A stretch of 24,031 nucleotides of DNA from Chara braunii (GCA_003427395.1 BFEA01000007.1:4970648-4994678); one strand, 5' to 3'. Shown: positions 10,230-21,474, counted from the first letter of the stretch. Made by a program: numbers and translations. Notes: generated by a model from the sequence alone, not told the origin.

Positions 10230-11432
10230 AGATTTTTGTTTCGGATTAAGTAAGGTTTAAAAAAAAGTTGTTTTATTGATTGATGTACTTGCCTATGACG
10301 TACGCATACGTGCGGAGGATGGCGTCAACGACAATGTGATTCTTGAAATCGTTTCGGTGGGTCTAAGTGTCGCACGGTATTCGCTCATTTAAGTGTCTGA
10401 CAACTGCTAGACCCAGTCTTGGGCCTCACACTTGGTTACGGTATCGGACTTTCATATGAGAGATTCATGGATCGAGGCCAGTGGAAGAAAGCACGTAGAG
10501 TGTCAGAATGGTGGGGCCATCCTCCTCGGTTTTGCCATCGGCAGCGTTAGATCGGTGCAGGCGGCTTCTTGTTTTTTTGGCAACTGGACTTTTCATGGGT
10601 ATTTTATTATTTTTATTATCATTATTTATTTAATTTTATGCTTTGACTTTTCATAAGGCGGGAGTGGCACTGGCCACGGGTGGCCGTCACGGTAACCAAG
10701 GACCTTGAGTATGCTCCTCGTTTGGCAAGACCGTTCGGGTTCTGGTGTGTCGGGGTGTTGATGGAATTCCCCTATCCCGCCCGTCTTGAATTCCGGACCA
10801 GGGAGGTCAACGCGCGAGAGAATGGTGGGGGGCGAGGGTTGTCGTGGGTCGCCTTACCCCAAAAACTCATAAGCGAAACTTCATCTCCTCGTTTTCAATC
10901 TGAAAAAGGCGCAAACGACCCTCGTTTGGCCTGAACTATCGGGTTTTCTCCACCACGCTCATACCCAACTCATCATACCTCATATTTCACACCCTTGTCA
11001 TGAAATGTAACCTCGCCATCTAACTCGCAGCTATCAAAAAACCCTACTTGGCATTTTGCCCCGCTCAAACCCACCCTGAAATGAACGAGGTGGGCTTTCT
11101 CTTCCCCACCATACCCATCTTCCTCCTTTTACCATCTCCGTCTTTGCCTTTAACTCACTTGGCACAGGTCCGCGTCCAGGTTCACCCCCTTCCTTTTCAG
11201 CTAGTGTAGCCCGACCACTGCAGCGCACTAACCGGTCGGTAGCTCCAGCTATCCTAAGGGAAGCTTCAGAGAGAACCTAATAGACGGTTTGATCTATCTT
11301 TCGCCTCTATACCCAAGTCCTACAAACGATCTGCACACTTTCGTTGCGGTCGTCCGCCACAGTGTCCTTAGCCTGCTCTGCGCAGGCCTTGTTCACAATC
11401 TCTTGGGTCCCAACAGGCACACTCATCGACTC

Positions 11433-11513
11433 GCATGCACATTGATTCCTCGGACCATGTCTTTCCGACCGGTAGGATAGAGGAATTTCTTGCATGCACG
11501 TTGATTCCTCGGA
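11433..11513. repeat. Short direct repeat, offset 59 bp
   Basis: GCATGCACATTGATTCCTCG at 11433 recurs at 11492 with one substitution (ACG for ACA), the match ending with GGA at 11513. The intervening sequence is unique. It may be the remnant of a short tandem duplication. Confidence 0.75.
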
Positions 11514-12603
11514 TAGAGCATCCTGAACACGTCGAAGTCACCGTTGCTGGTCAATAGGGCACGTGCTCGTAGTCCTTGACTGACGTGACGACCACCCCAC
11601 GTCAAGCAAGAAGATCAACAATCCTACGATATCAACATTGAACTGACCGACTGCAGACAATTAAGAGTCGTAGTATTTCATCCATTTGGTTTCGATGAAG
11701 TTCGAACTTAGGTCTGTATTTTCATCAGTTCAAGGTGCACTAAGTGAGATAAACCCATTGGTTTCGGCACCGGTCCCGAAGCCGGCATCGGAGCTCGTAC
11801 CGAAGCCCGAAAAATGAGACTCAAAATAAAATAAAAATAACAAAAAAAATAAAGGTAAAAATAAAAGGAAAGAGAGGAAAGGGGAGAGAGGGAAGGACCG
11901 TTGGGAATCCCTCTTTGATTGTGCCAAACGGGGTCCGTTGTCGGGGTTGGCAACAAAACGAAGGGGGATAGTCCCACCTGACCCTCAAACCCTCAGCTTC
12001 TTGGAGATGCTTCGTCACTCCTTCGCTACCGCCTGCTGTCCACTGCCATAACCAATAGTGTTAGACCCAAAGCTGATATTAAATATCGAGCAGACTCCAT
12101 ATAAACGAGCGTCGTGTGGCACGGGGGGCTACCAAAACACTCCAAGACCACATCTTCGTCTACCACTCGATATCCACGGTCGTCAATTGCTCCACCCATT
12201 GCACCATTGTCTCGCCGCTAATTCCCCAAGTACGGTATTTTATATGCGTCACAGACCCAATACCACACCAATTAAAGGAATGGTAATTTTTCTTTTAAAA
12301 AGTGGTGTCATTAACCAAACTTTTAACGCCGACCTCAATGGATGTCACCCTCGTGCGCGCACATTTGCCATGATCAAACATATCAACCAAAGGGAGAATT
12401 ACTTATTCTTAATTTAATCAAAGGCAAGAAGTTGGTCGACAATGCATCGGTTCTGCAACATCAATAAGAAAGATCACGCGCACCTTAAAATTGCGCACCC
12501 ACCCACTCTCTACTTTTCCTCTAAACTCACTGTCGGTCACGAAGAAGAAACTGACGAGGCTCTCGCTGCGCACCCCATCCCGAATCCAAATTCCTTTCTG
12601 TTA

Positions 12604-12651
12604 CTTGCAAAAATCAGGGCGGATACCCTTGTAAAGGTATTCGCACTGACA
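12604..12651. repeat. Right arm of the 48-bp inverted repeat
   Basis: CTTGCAAAAATCAGGGCGGA through CGCACTGACA pairs with 10004-10051 (6 transitions in 48). It lies inside an unrecognised open frame at 12442-12699. Confidence 0.8.
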
Positions 12652-13300
12652 TCGATCGAAGTTAATCAAAGTTTTGTCGCAACTTCATATATGACTTAGT
12701 ATAAATCTTCGAAGCTTACTTGTCCTAAGGGAAGTGTTGCCGAAATTTTTGCTAATTCAGGGAGTAAGACAAATTTTGACTTTTGTCTGATATTGTGGTA
12801 GCTCTTTTTTAATTCAAGCTTTGCTCACAGACCAAGGTTTATAAAGTTTTTTTTTTTTTTTCATATTTAGTTTTGTAAAAATTGAGGGAAATCAATTTCT
12901 CTATGAGAAATAATGTTAAAAAGTTCATTTTAGGCTACAAAAATTTTAGCAATTTACCCTGTTTAAGGAAGATGTTGCCGAAATTTTCAATGATTTCTAG
13001 TGCGCACCAGAAATGAGTTTAGGGTTAGTTGATAGAGGTTAATTTAAGTTGGGATATGGGGTTTATCCTCCAAACACTTAAGTATATTCTTGGAAAATGG
13101 TTTGTGTTGTGCAGCAATTTCTTTTCATTCAGATCGATTCAAGGCTCGACTAGTTTCAGCCTGATCCTACGAGGATCAACAACTGTTATTGTCAATTGAT
13201 AACAAGTCGGTTTATGACTTAACTTTATTCCACTCTCACGACTCAACCGAAGACCTTAGTCCCTGTGGGATGCTTTGTTTTATTAGGTTTTTACCCGGAC
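12652..13300. other. AT-rich spacer with a repeated GTTGCCGAAATTTT motif
   Basis: No gene is visible. The 14-mer GTTGCCGAAATTTT occurs at 12736 and 12974, each preceded by an AAGGGAAGT- or AAGGAAGAT-like stretch. A 15-base T run lies near 12847. The two copies might be worn ends of a small element of about 0.24 kb, but their flanks diverge. Confidence 0.45.
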
Positions 13301-13823
13301 TTAAATGCTGGGCTACCAAACCCACACGGACCCGCCCGCCCGGCCGGGCAGCCGGGCCAGTGCAACTAGGACCCTCTTGCGCGGGTCATCTAGGTGAGTA
13401 AAACGAAAAGTAAAAAAAAAAAATTCCCCTGATGATGGGGCATTTTTGCGCCCTTCGAGGGGGACCCAAATGTGATCTTATTTGTTTTTTGGTTCATGGT
13501 AGTTTTGATGGGGGGGGGGAGGTGGATTAAGGGCCTTAAAGGGGTTTGAAAGGGGTTGAAAGGTCTTTAAAGGGTGTGAGATGATTTTCCTTACATAATT
13601 TTATTTTTATTTTAAATTTTGTGAAGAATTTGGAAGTGACCCTCAACCAATAGTTGCTTGGTTTGCTATTCTACACCACATACTTTTTTTTTTCAAAAAG
13701 TTCTGATTTCCCCCCCTCCCCCCCTTTAGATATGCGTTGGGACCCCGCTCATCCCAGTTACCCGGCCAGGCCCTATGTAAGCTTTGGGGACCCGGACAGC
13801 ACGACTGGTAACCCAACTTAAAT
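13301..13823. mobile_element. Candidate short non-autonomous element with GC-rich inverted ends
   Basis: The left end (TTAAATGCTGGGCTACCA, then GGACCCGCC, CGGCCGGG and GGGCC) and the reverse complement of the right end (TTAAGTTGGGTTACCA, then CCGGGTCCC, GGGCC and GGCCGGG) carry the same blocks in the same order, with spacing differences. GC-rich subterminal motifs of this kind are common in plant hAT-type miniature elements, so that class is a guess from composition. The interior holds a 10-base G run at 13510, a TTAAAGGGG-like repeat at about 13530-13577 and one copy of an AT-rich repeat (13605-13692). No target-site duplication was established. Confidence 0.35.
13605..13692. repeat. AT-rich dispersed repeat, copy 1
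   Basis: The core TGACCCTCAACCAATAGTTG begins at 13637, preceded by an AATTTTGTGAAGAATTTGG-like lead and followed by a T run. The same layout recurs in the same orientation at about 20507 and 20681. Confidence 0.6.
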
Positions 13824-15599
13824 GGTCATTTAAAAAGGACTGGTGTTTTCTTTTTGAAAAGGTTGAACAAAGGTTAGGGTTTGTGTGAATAAGGCAAGGG
13901 GTGTGAGTGCAGAGAGCGATAAAAGTTTACCTCTTTAGTGTGTGGTCTATCGATGTTGAATCTTTGTGTGACTCCATGTATGTTTGTAATTTACATTCAA
14001 AATTTCACTTGTCTGTGATCGTTAGTTTATTGAAAGGAAGTTACATTGTGATTGTGAGAGTGATCCCCTCATGCCCAATAGCCACTTGGTTAGACTTTGT
14101 GCACTCACGTGGTATATTGATCATGAGCGAAACTTGAGTAAGTCGGGTTGAGGAAAAAGAGAGATCCCTTCATATCTGCTTGCCAAATTTTATTTTAGTG
14201 CAACGATAGAGTTCCGAGTTAAAGGAATAGCACGTTGCTTGTGGTGCGCCAAACATCTCCCCACCCCTCTAATTCCCTTCTATCCTCTGCGCCATCTTAC
14301 CCTCACACGTCGTCCAAGGAGGTTGCAGTTGCGAAGCCTCTGCCGACTTACTTACAGTCACTAACTAAGGACATCCGTGAGAGTTATCCGTGAGGAAACT
14401 TACACATACAGTTTGGGAAAGGCTCTCTGATGCCTATCTATGTACAAAGGCATAAGCGATGTTATTTCACTCAAAACTTTAGTAGTTCGGGTAACTTTTG
14501 CAATACTGTTTATTTTTTTTTTTTCATGTGCTTAACATATTGAAACATCCTAACAATTATATACTTACAATCCTAAAGATCTACGTGACCAAATTTCTCA
14601 ACTCAGGCGAGCCACACGCAAATGTTTTTTTCAACAGACAAATATCTAAGTTATGACTGTATTGAAATTTATCCAAACCAATGCAAAACACTCAATTTTA
14701 CTTCTTGAAGAGCGAAAAATTTAATGCCATTTAATAATTGATTGAAATTGGCTTGTTTTTTTCTTTCATTTGTATTGACATAAAAAACATATTTTTGAAT
14801 TTAGACTATTGAAACTTTATGTATGATTTCAACAACTCTTTTTTATATTTAAGAATTTGAAAAGTTTAAATTTGATCTAAATAAACTTTGACTGTTTGAC
14901 AGCCGCATAAATAACAACAACTTCCTTTCAATCGAGATTGAACGTCCTGCTTTGGGGCACAACAGGGTGCAGAAGATGGTTGAATGCCCAGTCTACTTCT
15001 GCACTCGCTAAGGGATTGACCCATGAACGCGTGCTTTAGTCGACACCTGAGCGTCGAACGAGATTTCATATTTCAAAATGGGTCGCATGGTCATGGGCAC
15101 CACATAGTACGCCATCATTTTGACTGCTTGCGTATTCATGCACAGCTAGTCGATATGATGAGGTCTACGTCGCCACGCTATTTATTTGAAGTCTTGCATG
15201 TTACGCCTGCTTATTCATGTACCAAAGAGTTATGGTATAAACTGAAAAAGAGACTAAGCGCGATTTGAGTATGAGGATTAAACTTATTTTCTTTTACACG
15301 TGTATCGCATAGTTAGATTGACCATCATAGTCGACTGACGCAAAAGCGCGCTTGGGAGATCAACGCCTCAATCAACGGTTCGCGTACGAGTTCGATTTGT
15401 CCGTTTGACCGCATGTACCCCTTATGCTACATCGAACGAGAAACACCCTCTGTTGGGTCACCTCTGTGATTGCACTCGAAAAACTTTCACATGTGGTTCG
15501 GTAGCTCGGCGGGGATACACCTACCCTAGGGTGGTGACAATCCCTCGGATAGATATACTTTGTATCTCGCATAACCCTATCTTCCCTTAGGGGTTCACG
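13824..15599. other. Unassigned sequence
   Basis: A perfect plant-type telobox sequence, TTAGGGTTT, occurs at 13874-13882. A 76-codon plus-strand frame begins at 13907 shortly after it, but it shows no recognisable domain. The stretch from 14480 to 14890 is strongly AT-rich. A palindrome centred on ACCCTAGGGT (15523-15532, extended by CACC and GGTG at 15518-15536) is present. Several short frames between 14866 and 15590 lie on both strands and none stands out. Confidence 0.5.
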
Positions 15600-16735
15600 A
15601 TAGGTGTGGTTGGCTCACTTCGTCGGAGCGGCACACCTCCGTGAAGTCTTGCTAAATCCTGCATGAAGCGGTCAGGAGAGTTCCCCTGTCGGACCGATGC
15701 ACTCGACAACTCGAGCTTCTGAAGCTCATTGAGGGATGAAAGAGCACGGAGTTTGAAAAATTGAAGAAATTTGTCTGGGATTTCAGTGAAAGAAGTAATC
15801 AAGGCACTGTGAAGAAGGGTCGAGGAAAGGGTGCGGTCATAGCTACGATAAAAACAAAGGACGTGGAACAAAGCTTCAAGGTATGGATGACCAACAACTT
15901 CTGTAGTTCACTGAAGAATATCAGAGAAGTTTAATGTTGACGACAAGAAGTCGAAGGAATCATAGTTGAAAGAGACAAATTAGTCAAGCTTGTGTTGAAA
16001 TTCGACAATAATAATTTTCACGTTGACGTTGATAATAATGAGAGGCGAAAGGAGGTGATGGAGATTAACTCACCTACTATCGAGAGGCAAAAGTCACGAT
16101 CCTCATTATGAAGTGGCGATGTGAAGATCCGCCTGCCAAGAATCGTCGTCTCATCCGATGATAAAGACAAGAAGCTGGAATATAACAACATTGTTCCTAC
16201 CGACTCGGAGCAAGGGGCATCAAGTAATGGACTCCAGCTCAACGAAGTTATGAAAATGTTGTCGATGATAGTAGGTACGATTCAGGGTAAGAACCTCAAC
16301 TCAATATGTGCCCCAGATGAGAAAGGAAAGAGTACGATTGTAAACAAAGAAGAAGGTGACATCGAAGAATCTGAAGATGAGAATAACAAACTTAAGGTGA
16401 AGTGTGAGAGTTGCAGCAGAAGCGATCAGACCGAGGTTGTCATTGTTGAATACATAAGGAAAACACTTGATCATCATATGGATACGAATGAAATGAAGAT
16501 AAAAAATATTTGTCTCAAGAGGAATGTGAAATGAGAATGCAATCAGAAGAGTGTCTGAATCTGGGAGCTTGTAAAGTAAAACACCGACGGTTTCACCAAA
16601 TTCGTGAATGGAGAGGAGGATGGACATGACTCTGATCCATAAGAAGATGACAACCACATTCCGATAGCGATGAAGACGATACTGACAATGCCATTGGAAA
16701 GTAAATTTCCAAACGAGGCCTTCTGCGACTCCTAA
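15600..16735 (+). pseudogene. Decayed acidic, lysine-rich coding relic of unknown family
   Basis: One plus-strand frame has only four stops (15737, 15932, 15938 and 16109) over the roughly 275 codons from 15707 to 16531. The open pieces are 64, 56 and 141 codons long, far fewer stops than random sequence of this composition would give. The inferred product is hydrophilic. It includes FSERSNQGTVKKGRGKG early, a long middle rich in Asp, Asn and Lys, an acidic stretch (EEGDIEESEDENNK) and a CESCSRSD motif with two close cysteines. After the stop at 16532 coding-like sequence continues weakly in shifted frames. I recognise no domain. It lies about 1 kb upstream of the reverse transcriptase relic on the same strand, so it may be the worn N-terminal or gag-like part of that element. 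The opposing minus-strand frames are read as shadows. Confidence 0.45.
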
Positions 16736-17660
16736 GTCATATTAGTAATTTGATTAATAGTGCAAAAGGCGAAATGTTTAAATTGTTTGAAACTACCCTT
16801 AGGCTTGACACAATACTCGCGAGTATTCTCTGTTGTATAGCGTCGGGTGAGATTTCCCCAAGGACTTAATTCACGTTGATTGAGACTCGTTTTTGAACAT
16901 TTGTCAGTATTCATTCTTTGTGTATGTGTAGATTCTCTCGTTCTACAGACCGACTTACGTAGGATGGACGAACATGATTCTTGATAATAGATAGCAGAAA
17001 CATGTGCGCATATCCATGGTTGATCCAAAATTTTAGGTACAGAAGTCGTTGGGTAAACGGGCTCATACACCTATATCGCTGTTTCAGTTCAATTTTGTTC
17101 TATAGATGAGTTAAAGATGATTGAAAGAAAAAAAACTTTATCAAGAAAAACGAGTTTGAAATACAGAAAATCGAACATAAAAGAACGCTCTCGTCAAGCT
17201 AGAACGAAGTCAAAATACTTGAACTTACCTCACGGTGTATACTCCCCTGTTTCTTTTTTTTTTTAATGATATTAACGTGTTTTTTTTTTTTTTAAATGAA
17301 GGGACTTAAGGATCTCAAAGAGATAAATAGTTGAACTAAAACTAGGAGCAATGGGCGGTAAACGATGGATTAACCCTTTGACAGTAATCCGACTTTTGTA
17401 TGTGATTGAAAATTGACGTGTACGAAGTGATTTTTTTTGCTAAAATATTTAAAGAGTCTTTCGAGTGTGGTGGGGAATACAAATTGACATTCCTCGTAAA
17501 AACAAAATAACAATTAGATTGACGAAAGACTGAACAGATTGCTCTTTTGCGAGTGTCTTCAAAAATAAGACAAATTTTCAATAAAAAGGGTACTTAGGAA
17601 TAAATTGCAATTTTAAAATGCCTAAAATATACTAATAACAAGCGTGGTGGATAAATTGTT
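16736..17660. other. Spacer between the two coding relics
   Basis: No clear frame spans this stretch. A plus-strand segment at about 16735-16865 reads through 40 codons (containing GEMFKLFETTLRLDTILAS) and could be coiled coil. The minus-strand frame at 16732-17070 is 112 codons long but has no recognisable motif. Two T runs of about 10 and 14 bases lie near 17255 and 17281. Confidence 0.4.
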
Positions 17661-19371
17661 AAAAAACTTATCTCAACGCAGTTAAAGAAGAAACTGAAGC
17701 ATTATCCAAGAGAAAAGATTGTGATTAAAATGCCATCCAGTCCCACGATAGATTAAAAAATGTTATGAGGTATGAAGTGTATAGCTGAATTGGGAATAAA
17801 ATTTCTGCTTCTGAACTCTATAACAAAATTCAGAAGAACCGACGAACAGTTTGGACGAAGGTTAAGTCTTCGTTTAAATCCCTAGCTGATCTCCTACATA
17901 ACCATAAGGTTTATGCTTCTAACCCACAAGCAGAATGTGTATATCATTAATCGTTCGGGTCAGGTTGAGTGATGTCCTAGGTCTTGAAAAGTTTATTCAC
18001 AATTCCAAAAGCATACCATACAAGGGAGATTAACGGATATCACAAAAGTGAACAAGAGTTGTCAGAAAGTACTTGGTGCCATCGAGAAATCTGACATTTA
18101 GGGCATATTCCAACTTTAGCCAGCTAAGTTTGCTAAATTTGCACCATCAGTACTCGAGGGGGCAGTACTTAGTGAATATGTACTTGGCCTAAAGGGCGGT
18201 TTTGAGGGAATGGTATTATCACTTTTTACCTGAAGCTGGGAGAGACCCTTATTGAATGTCCGATCACCAACCTGACAGACATGACACCTACTTTCAATAG
18301 TAATGGTGACTTTGAGAGAATCGGTAAGAGTAAATTTGAAATTTTGGAATCAATGAGGTTGAGATATAATTAGAAGAAGTTGACAAAAACTGCACAGTTG
18401 AACAACAAAGGGAGACTTAAAAACTTGTTTATCATAATTGGAAAAAAATCTTAACAAAGAAGGTCATATTTGTTCATTATATCTCATTATAGTGAGATAG
18501 AGAAGCAGGGATTTTGTAAAAGTTTTGAACCTGTGATTTGGACGACAAAGATTTCAACTTGATGTCTGTCGGCGACATGAAGCAAAGTTTTGTCGTCGTT
18601 AACACAACATACGAGATCAAGGAAATGTTTTCAAAAATTTCTCATTCTGAGGTGAGGCATGTTGTACATCGAATCTATTTAGAGGAAAAAGATAAAGGCA
18701 AGCATTGCGCTCGAAAATTTATGGCAAAGGGGCAATGTTGAACAAAGCACCAACCTTATGAAAATTTTGAAAAATCTCGTTGATTTTATTTTAACAAATT
18801 CTTATTTTTTGTCTTATGGTGAGGTTTTGAAACAAAACAAAGGAATCCCCACGAGAGGGTAGACCAACTCACCCTTTGCCTGCCTCGTTTGCATATTCGC
18901 TGAAAATCTGCTTTGAGAAGCTTCGGTGAAAATTCAAAAACAATTTTTTGCAAGAGATATGTTGACGACTTACTTCTTGTTGTTTTATTACAGAGAAAAA
19001 AAAGAAGATGCAACTCGGGTAATGGAAAAAATTAGTTCCTGATATCACCCTTATCTAAGACTGGAAAGAATAGATACTGATGAGAACATTGCTAAATTCC
19101 CTTAAACTTGGATTTTTATTATGAACGAACGAATTGAGATCGTCACTATGCACAAATTCAAGAATGATGATAGTATCTGGGCGGAGCCGGGCAAGCCCAA
19201 ATATATAATAACAAAACATTTTTCCTCGAATTGCTCTCTAGAGCAAAAAGTTGCTAATGTTATTGGTAGATTATACCGGATTTCAGAAATACTAATTATG
19301 ATGCTCTTTTGTCTTTACAAGTAATCACACTTCACCAAGACTTGAAAATAAAAGGTATAAAATCAGGATAA
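17661..19371 (+). pseudogene. Decayed reverse transcriptase, Penelope-like or related retroelement
   Basis: Blocks in three plus-strand frames follow the order of a reverse transcriptase. A basic block at 17661-17752 contains YPREKIVIKMPSSPTID. An open block at 17804-17950 contains ELYNKIQKNRRTVWTKVK. Several broken blocks follow to 18537. An open block at 18538-18741 contains YEIKEMFSKISHSEVRH, placed where motif A is expected. NKGIP followed by a stop-broken segment at 18836-18900 fits motif B. RYVDDLLLV at 18955-18981 is motif C with both catalytic aspartates. A thumb-like block at 19121-19324 contains KVANVIGRLYRISEI, and TLHQDLKIKG follows at about 19330. The motif A aspartate appears as Glu. 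Frames change between motifs A, B and C, so the copy is dead. The KEMF.. H motif and the thumb pattern recall Penelope-like elements, but no GIY-YIG endonuclease is readable nearby, so a related non-LTR class is not excluded. Confidence 0.7.
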
Positions 19372-20496
19372 CTTTTTCTTTGATTTTCAAGGTTGTAAGT
19401 AAACTTAGGGGGCTATGGGTTGAGATGGCACATAAGTTAGTTGAATGCTACAAATGGTGGTTAAGAGGTCTTGTATTTGAATTTAGGTCGAGCGGTTTAA
19501 GCTGCTAGATTTTTCAAGTGTATATGATTATGAGTCGTCGACCTGGTCTACCGCCCACAACCAACAAAATTTTGAATCTTTGTTTTTCGACTGAAATGTG
19601 TCTCTTGCCACTTCGCATTGGACCATATACTTCATGAAGATCCTGAGGGAAATAACTTTGCAACATGAGGTTCCTTCGGGTGATGGCATGAAGGTAATGA
19701 GGACAAATTACGTAATGATATCATGAGTAAACGTGTGAGCGCCCGCCTGCAACGGTAACATGACTTCCCACGCTGGATGAGCAACTCATTTTGCAGAACC
19801 TCTTTTCTTTTTCCAATTTTTTTTTTTTAACGAGTAAGCTTAATTTTATCTTTTCAAGTAATAATTTTTGAAGTTTTTTTGTTTTGAAATCGAATGGTAC
19901 AATTTGGAAATGGTTCCGCTTTTGTCGACAAACGTGATTAAAGTAGGACAAGCAGTGCTCTCATTTCATACTGAGTACAAATTTTTATTCTATACGTTAA
20001 CCATGCAGTAATACTGTGATATATAATCCTCAGCTACATTGCTTTCATCTTCAATTCTATAACTTCTTGGTCACCCTTATCCACAGTTAAAGGAATCTTC
20101 CCTTCCCCTTTAAAACAAAGAGCCCCCGATAAAGGTGGGAAAAGACCAGTTGCTAGCCCCTGTTCGGGAACCACTGGATCACGAACCAACATGACTGTAT
20201 GTATTGCAACTCCGACCTGTCATGGAAATAATGGGTAAAAAACGATGTCTCGATTGTGAGTGACTTGTGGGGCAAAAGTTACAAAACATGTACTGATCGA
20301 AAAACGACTCGACAACTTCCCTCAATCCTTAGATACCATAAATTGGAAAACAATATGGAAATACTCTTTGACTCCTTCCCGCTCGATTGGGTCTGCATCC
20401 TTAGAAAAGACCCCCACCTAATGTCTTCACCCTCAAAAAACGTATGTATGTACGTTATAAATCGAGTTTCGTAAGACTTTATAAGACACGATCTCG
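19372..20496. other. Unassigned sequence downstream of the reverse transcriptase relic
   Basis: No coding block continues the retroelement convincingly and no endonuclease motif was found. The minus-strand frame at 19721-19951 and the opposed frames at 20256-20596 show no recognisable domain. T runs occur near 19820 and 20497. The retroelement's 3' end cannot be placed. Confidence 0.45.
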
Positions 20497-20770
20497 TTTT
20501 TTTTTTTTTTTTTCCGAATTTGGTTAGGAATTTCTTCAAGACCCTCGGACAAAAGTTTTTTTGTATTGAAATTTTGTTCATCATAGTTTTTTTCAAAATT
20601 TTTATATTATTTAAAAAAATAAAAATTCTTAAGAAATAAAGAACACTTAAAACTGCCCTAAAAATATATTTTTATTCTTGTTTTTTTTTCCGTAAATTTT
20701 GGTTGTGAATTTGATCTGACCCTCAAGCAAAAGTTGTTTGTATTGTAATGTTTTACAACCTTTTTTTTTT
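20497..20770. repeat. Two further copies of the AT-rich repeat, tandem
   Basis: Each copy has a long T run, then CCG.AATTTGG or CCGTAAATTTTGG, GAATTT, and a core AGACCCTCGGACAAAAGTTT (20539) or TGACCCTCAAGCAAAAGTTG (20717). TTGTATTG and another T run follow. The two are 178 bp apart and share orientation with the copy at 13605. Confidence 0.75.
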
Positions 20771-21240
20771 AATTTTTTTGTTCTTTTTGAAAAATTAAAA
20801 TTTGCTACAATTTGAGACCAACTTCGTCAACTCAGAATCAGCAATGAATTTGCGCTGGCGACATGCGGCCACACAAAAAACTCAGAGATATGGCATCCAT
20901 TTTTTTCCTCCCCCTAGCTATGGCTACCGTCGTCTTCCTCAACCCACTTCAGCTACGGGCACATGTAGACCTCCACAGCAGAAGTCGCTGCAGCAGTGCT
21001 TTAGCAAGGCTCATAAGCGAATGAATGAATGGTTGAGCGCTGCAGCTTTATTTTTACTGTTTTTGTGGGCTGGTCAGTTGCACTCCTGGCCCTGGGCCTA
21101 GACCGCATGAAACCCCCCAACCCCGTGAGACTCTTCAAACCCCGTGGAACCACTCCACCACTTGGTACTTGCTGACTAGACAAAGTGGAATAGCTGACTC
21201 TACCTCGCTGACACAACAACTTACTATTAGACCTACGTGA
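20771..21240. other. Unassigned sequence
   Basis: A 99-codon plus-strand frame (20802-21101) shows no domain and no coding bias that sets it apart from the opposing minus-strand frame. Base composition shifts from strongly AT-rich to balanced near 20830. Confidence 0.4.
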
Positions 21241-21360
21241 CCCCCTCAACCGTGGGCCCGCGGTGGAGGCCGTGCGGCCGAGTTTGCGCACGGCCACGCA
21301 AGGACCAGACGGGGGCGCGCGCTGAAAAACGACGCGCGCGCACCGCCTGCGCACGTCGGC
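21241..21360. other. Small CpG-rich island with two strong hairpins
   Basis: Hairpin 1 is GGCCGTGCG (21268-21276) with CGCACGGCC (21287-21295). Hairpin 2 is GCGCGCGC (21315-21322) with GCGCGCGC (21334-21341). Both stems are perfect, 9 and 8 bp, with loops of 10 and 11 bases. The 120 bp are very rich in CpG and stand between AT-rich flanks, ending sharply at about 21365. In a methylated, repeat-rich genome such a CpG pocket may be young or unmethylated. Its role is unknown. Confidence 0.65.
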
Positions 21361-21399
21361 CACTATCACCCTATAAAAAAAATTAAAATTTTAAAAATT

Positions 21400-21423
21400 G
21401 GGGGGGGGGGTTTTCGGTGAGTG

Positions 21424-21474
<51 letters not shown>

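Larger units (their letters stand above)
10052..12603. other. Interior of the inverted-repeat-bounded interval, no recognisable gene
   Basis: No transposase-like motif is readable on either strand. The largest open frame is plus-strand 12058-12417 (119 codons). It begins near a TATA-like CCATATAAACG but matches no family I know. The 84-codon frame at 10680-10934 and the minus-strand frames around 11034-11977 are also unrecognised. The interval contains a hairpin at 10210-10229 and a short direct repeat at 11433-11513. If this is a mobile element it would be non-autonomous. Confidence 0.5.

Noticed and set aside
10004-12651. LTR retrotransposon bounded by TG...CA ends
   Set aside because: The long match between the ends is inverted, not direct, and no primer-binding site, polypurine tract or pol motif was seen.
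13874-13882. Telomere-like sequence
   Set aside because: Only a single TTAGGGTTT is present. It is at most a telobox-type promoter element, and no clear gene follows.
15587-15871. Minus-strand 94-codon frame
   Set aside because: It opposes the plus-strand frame of the acidic relic, which stays open over a much longer stretch and fits better.
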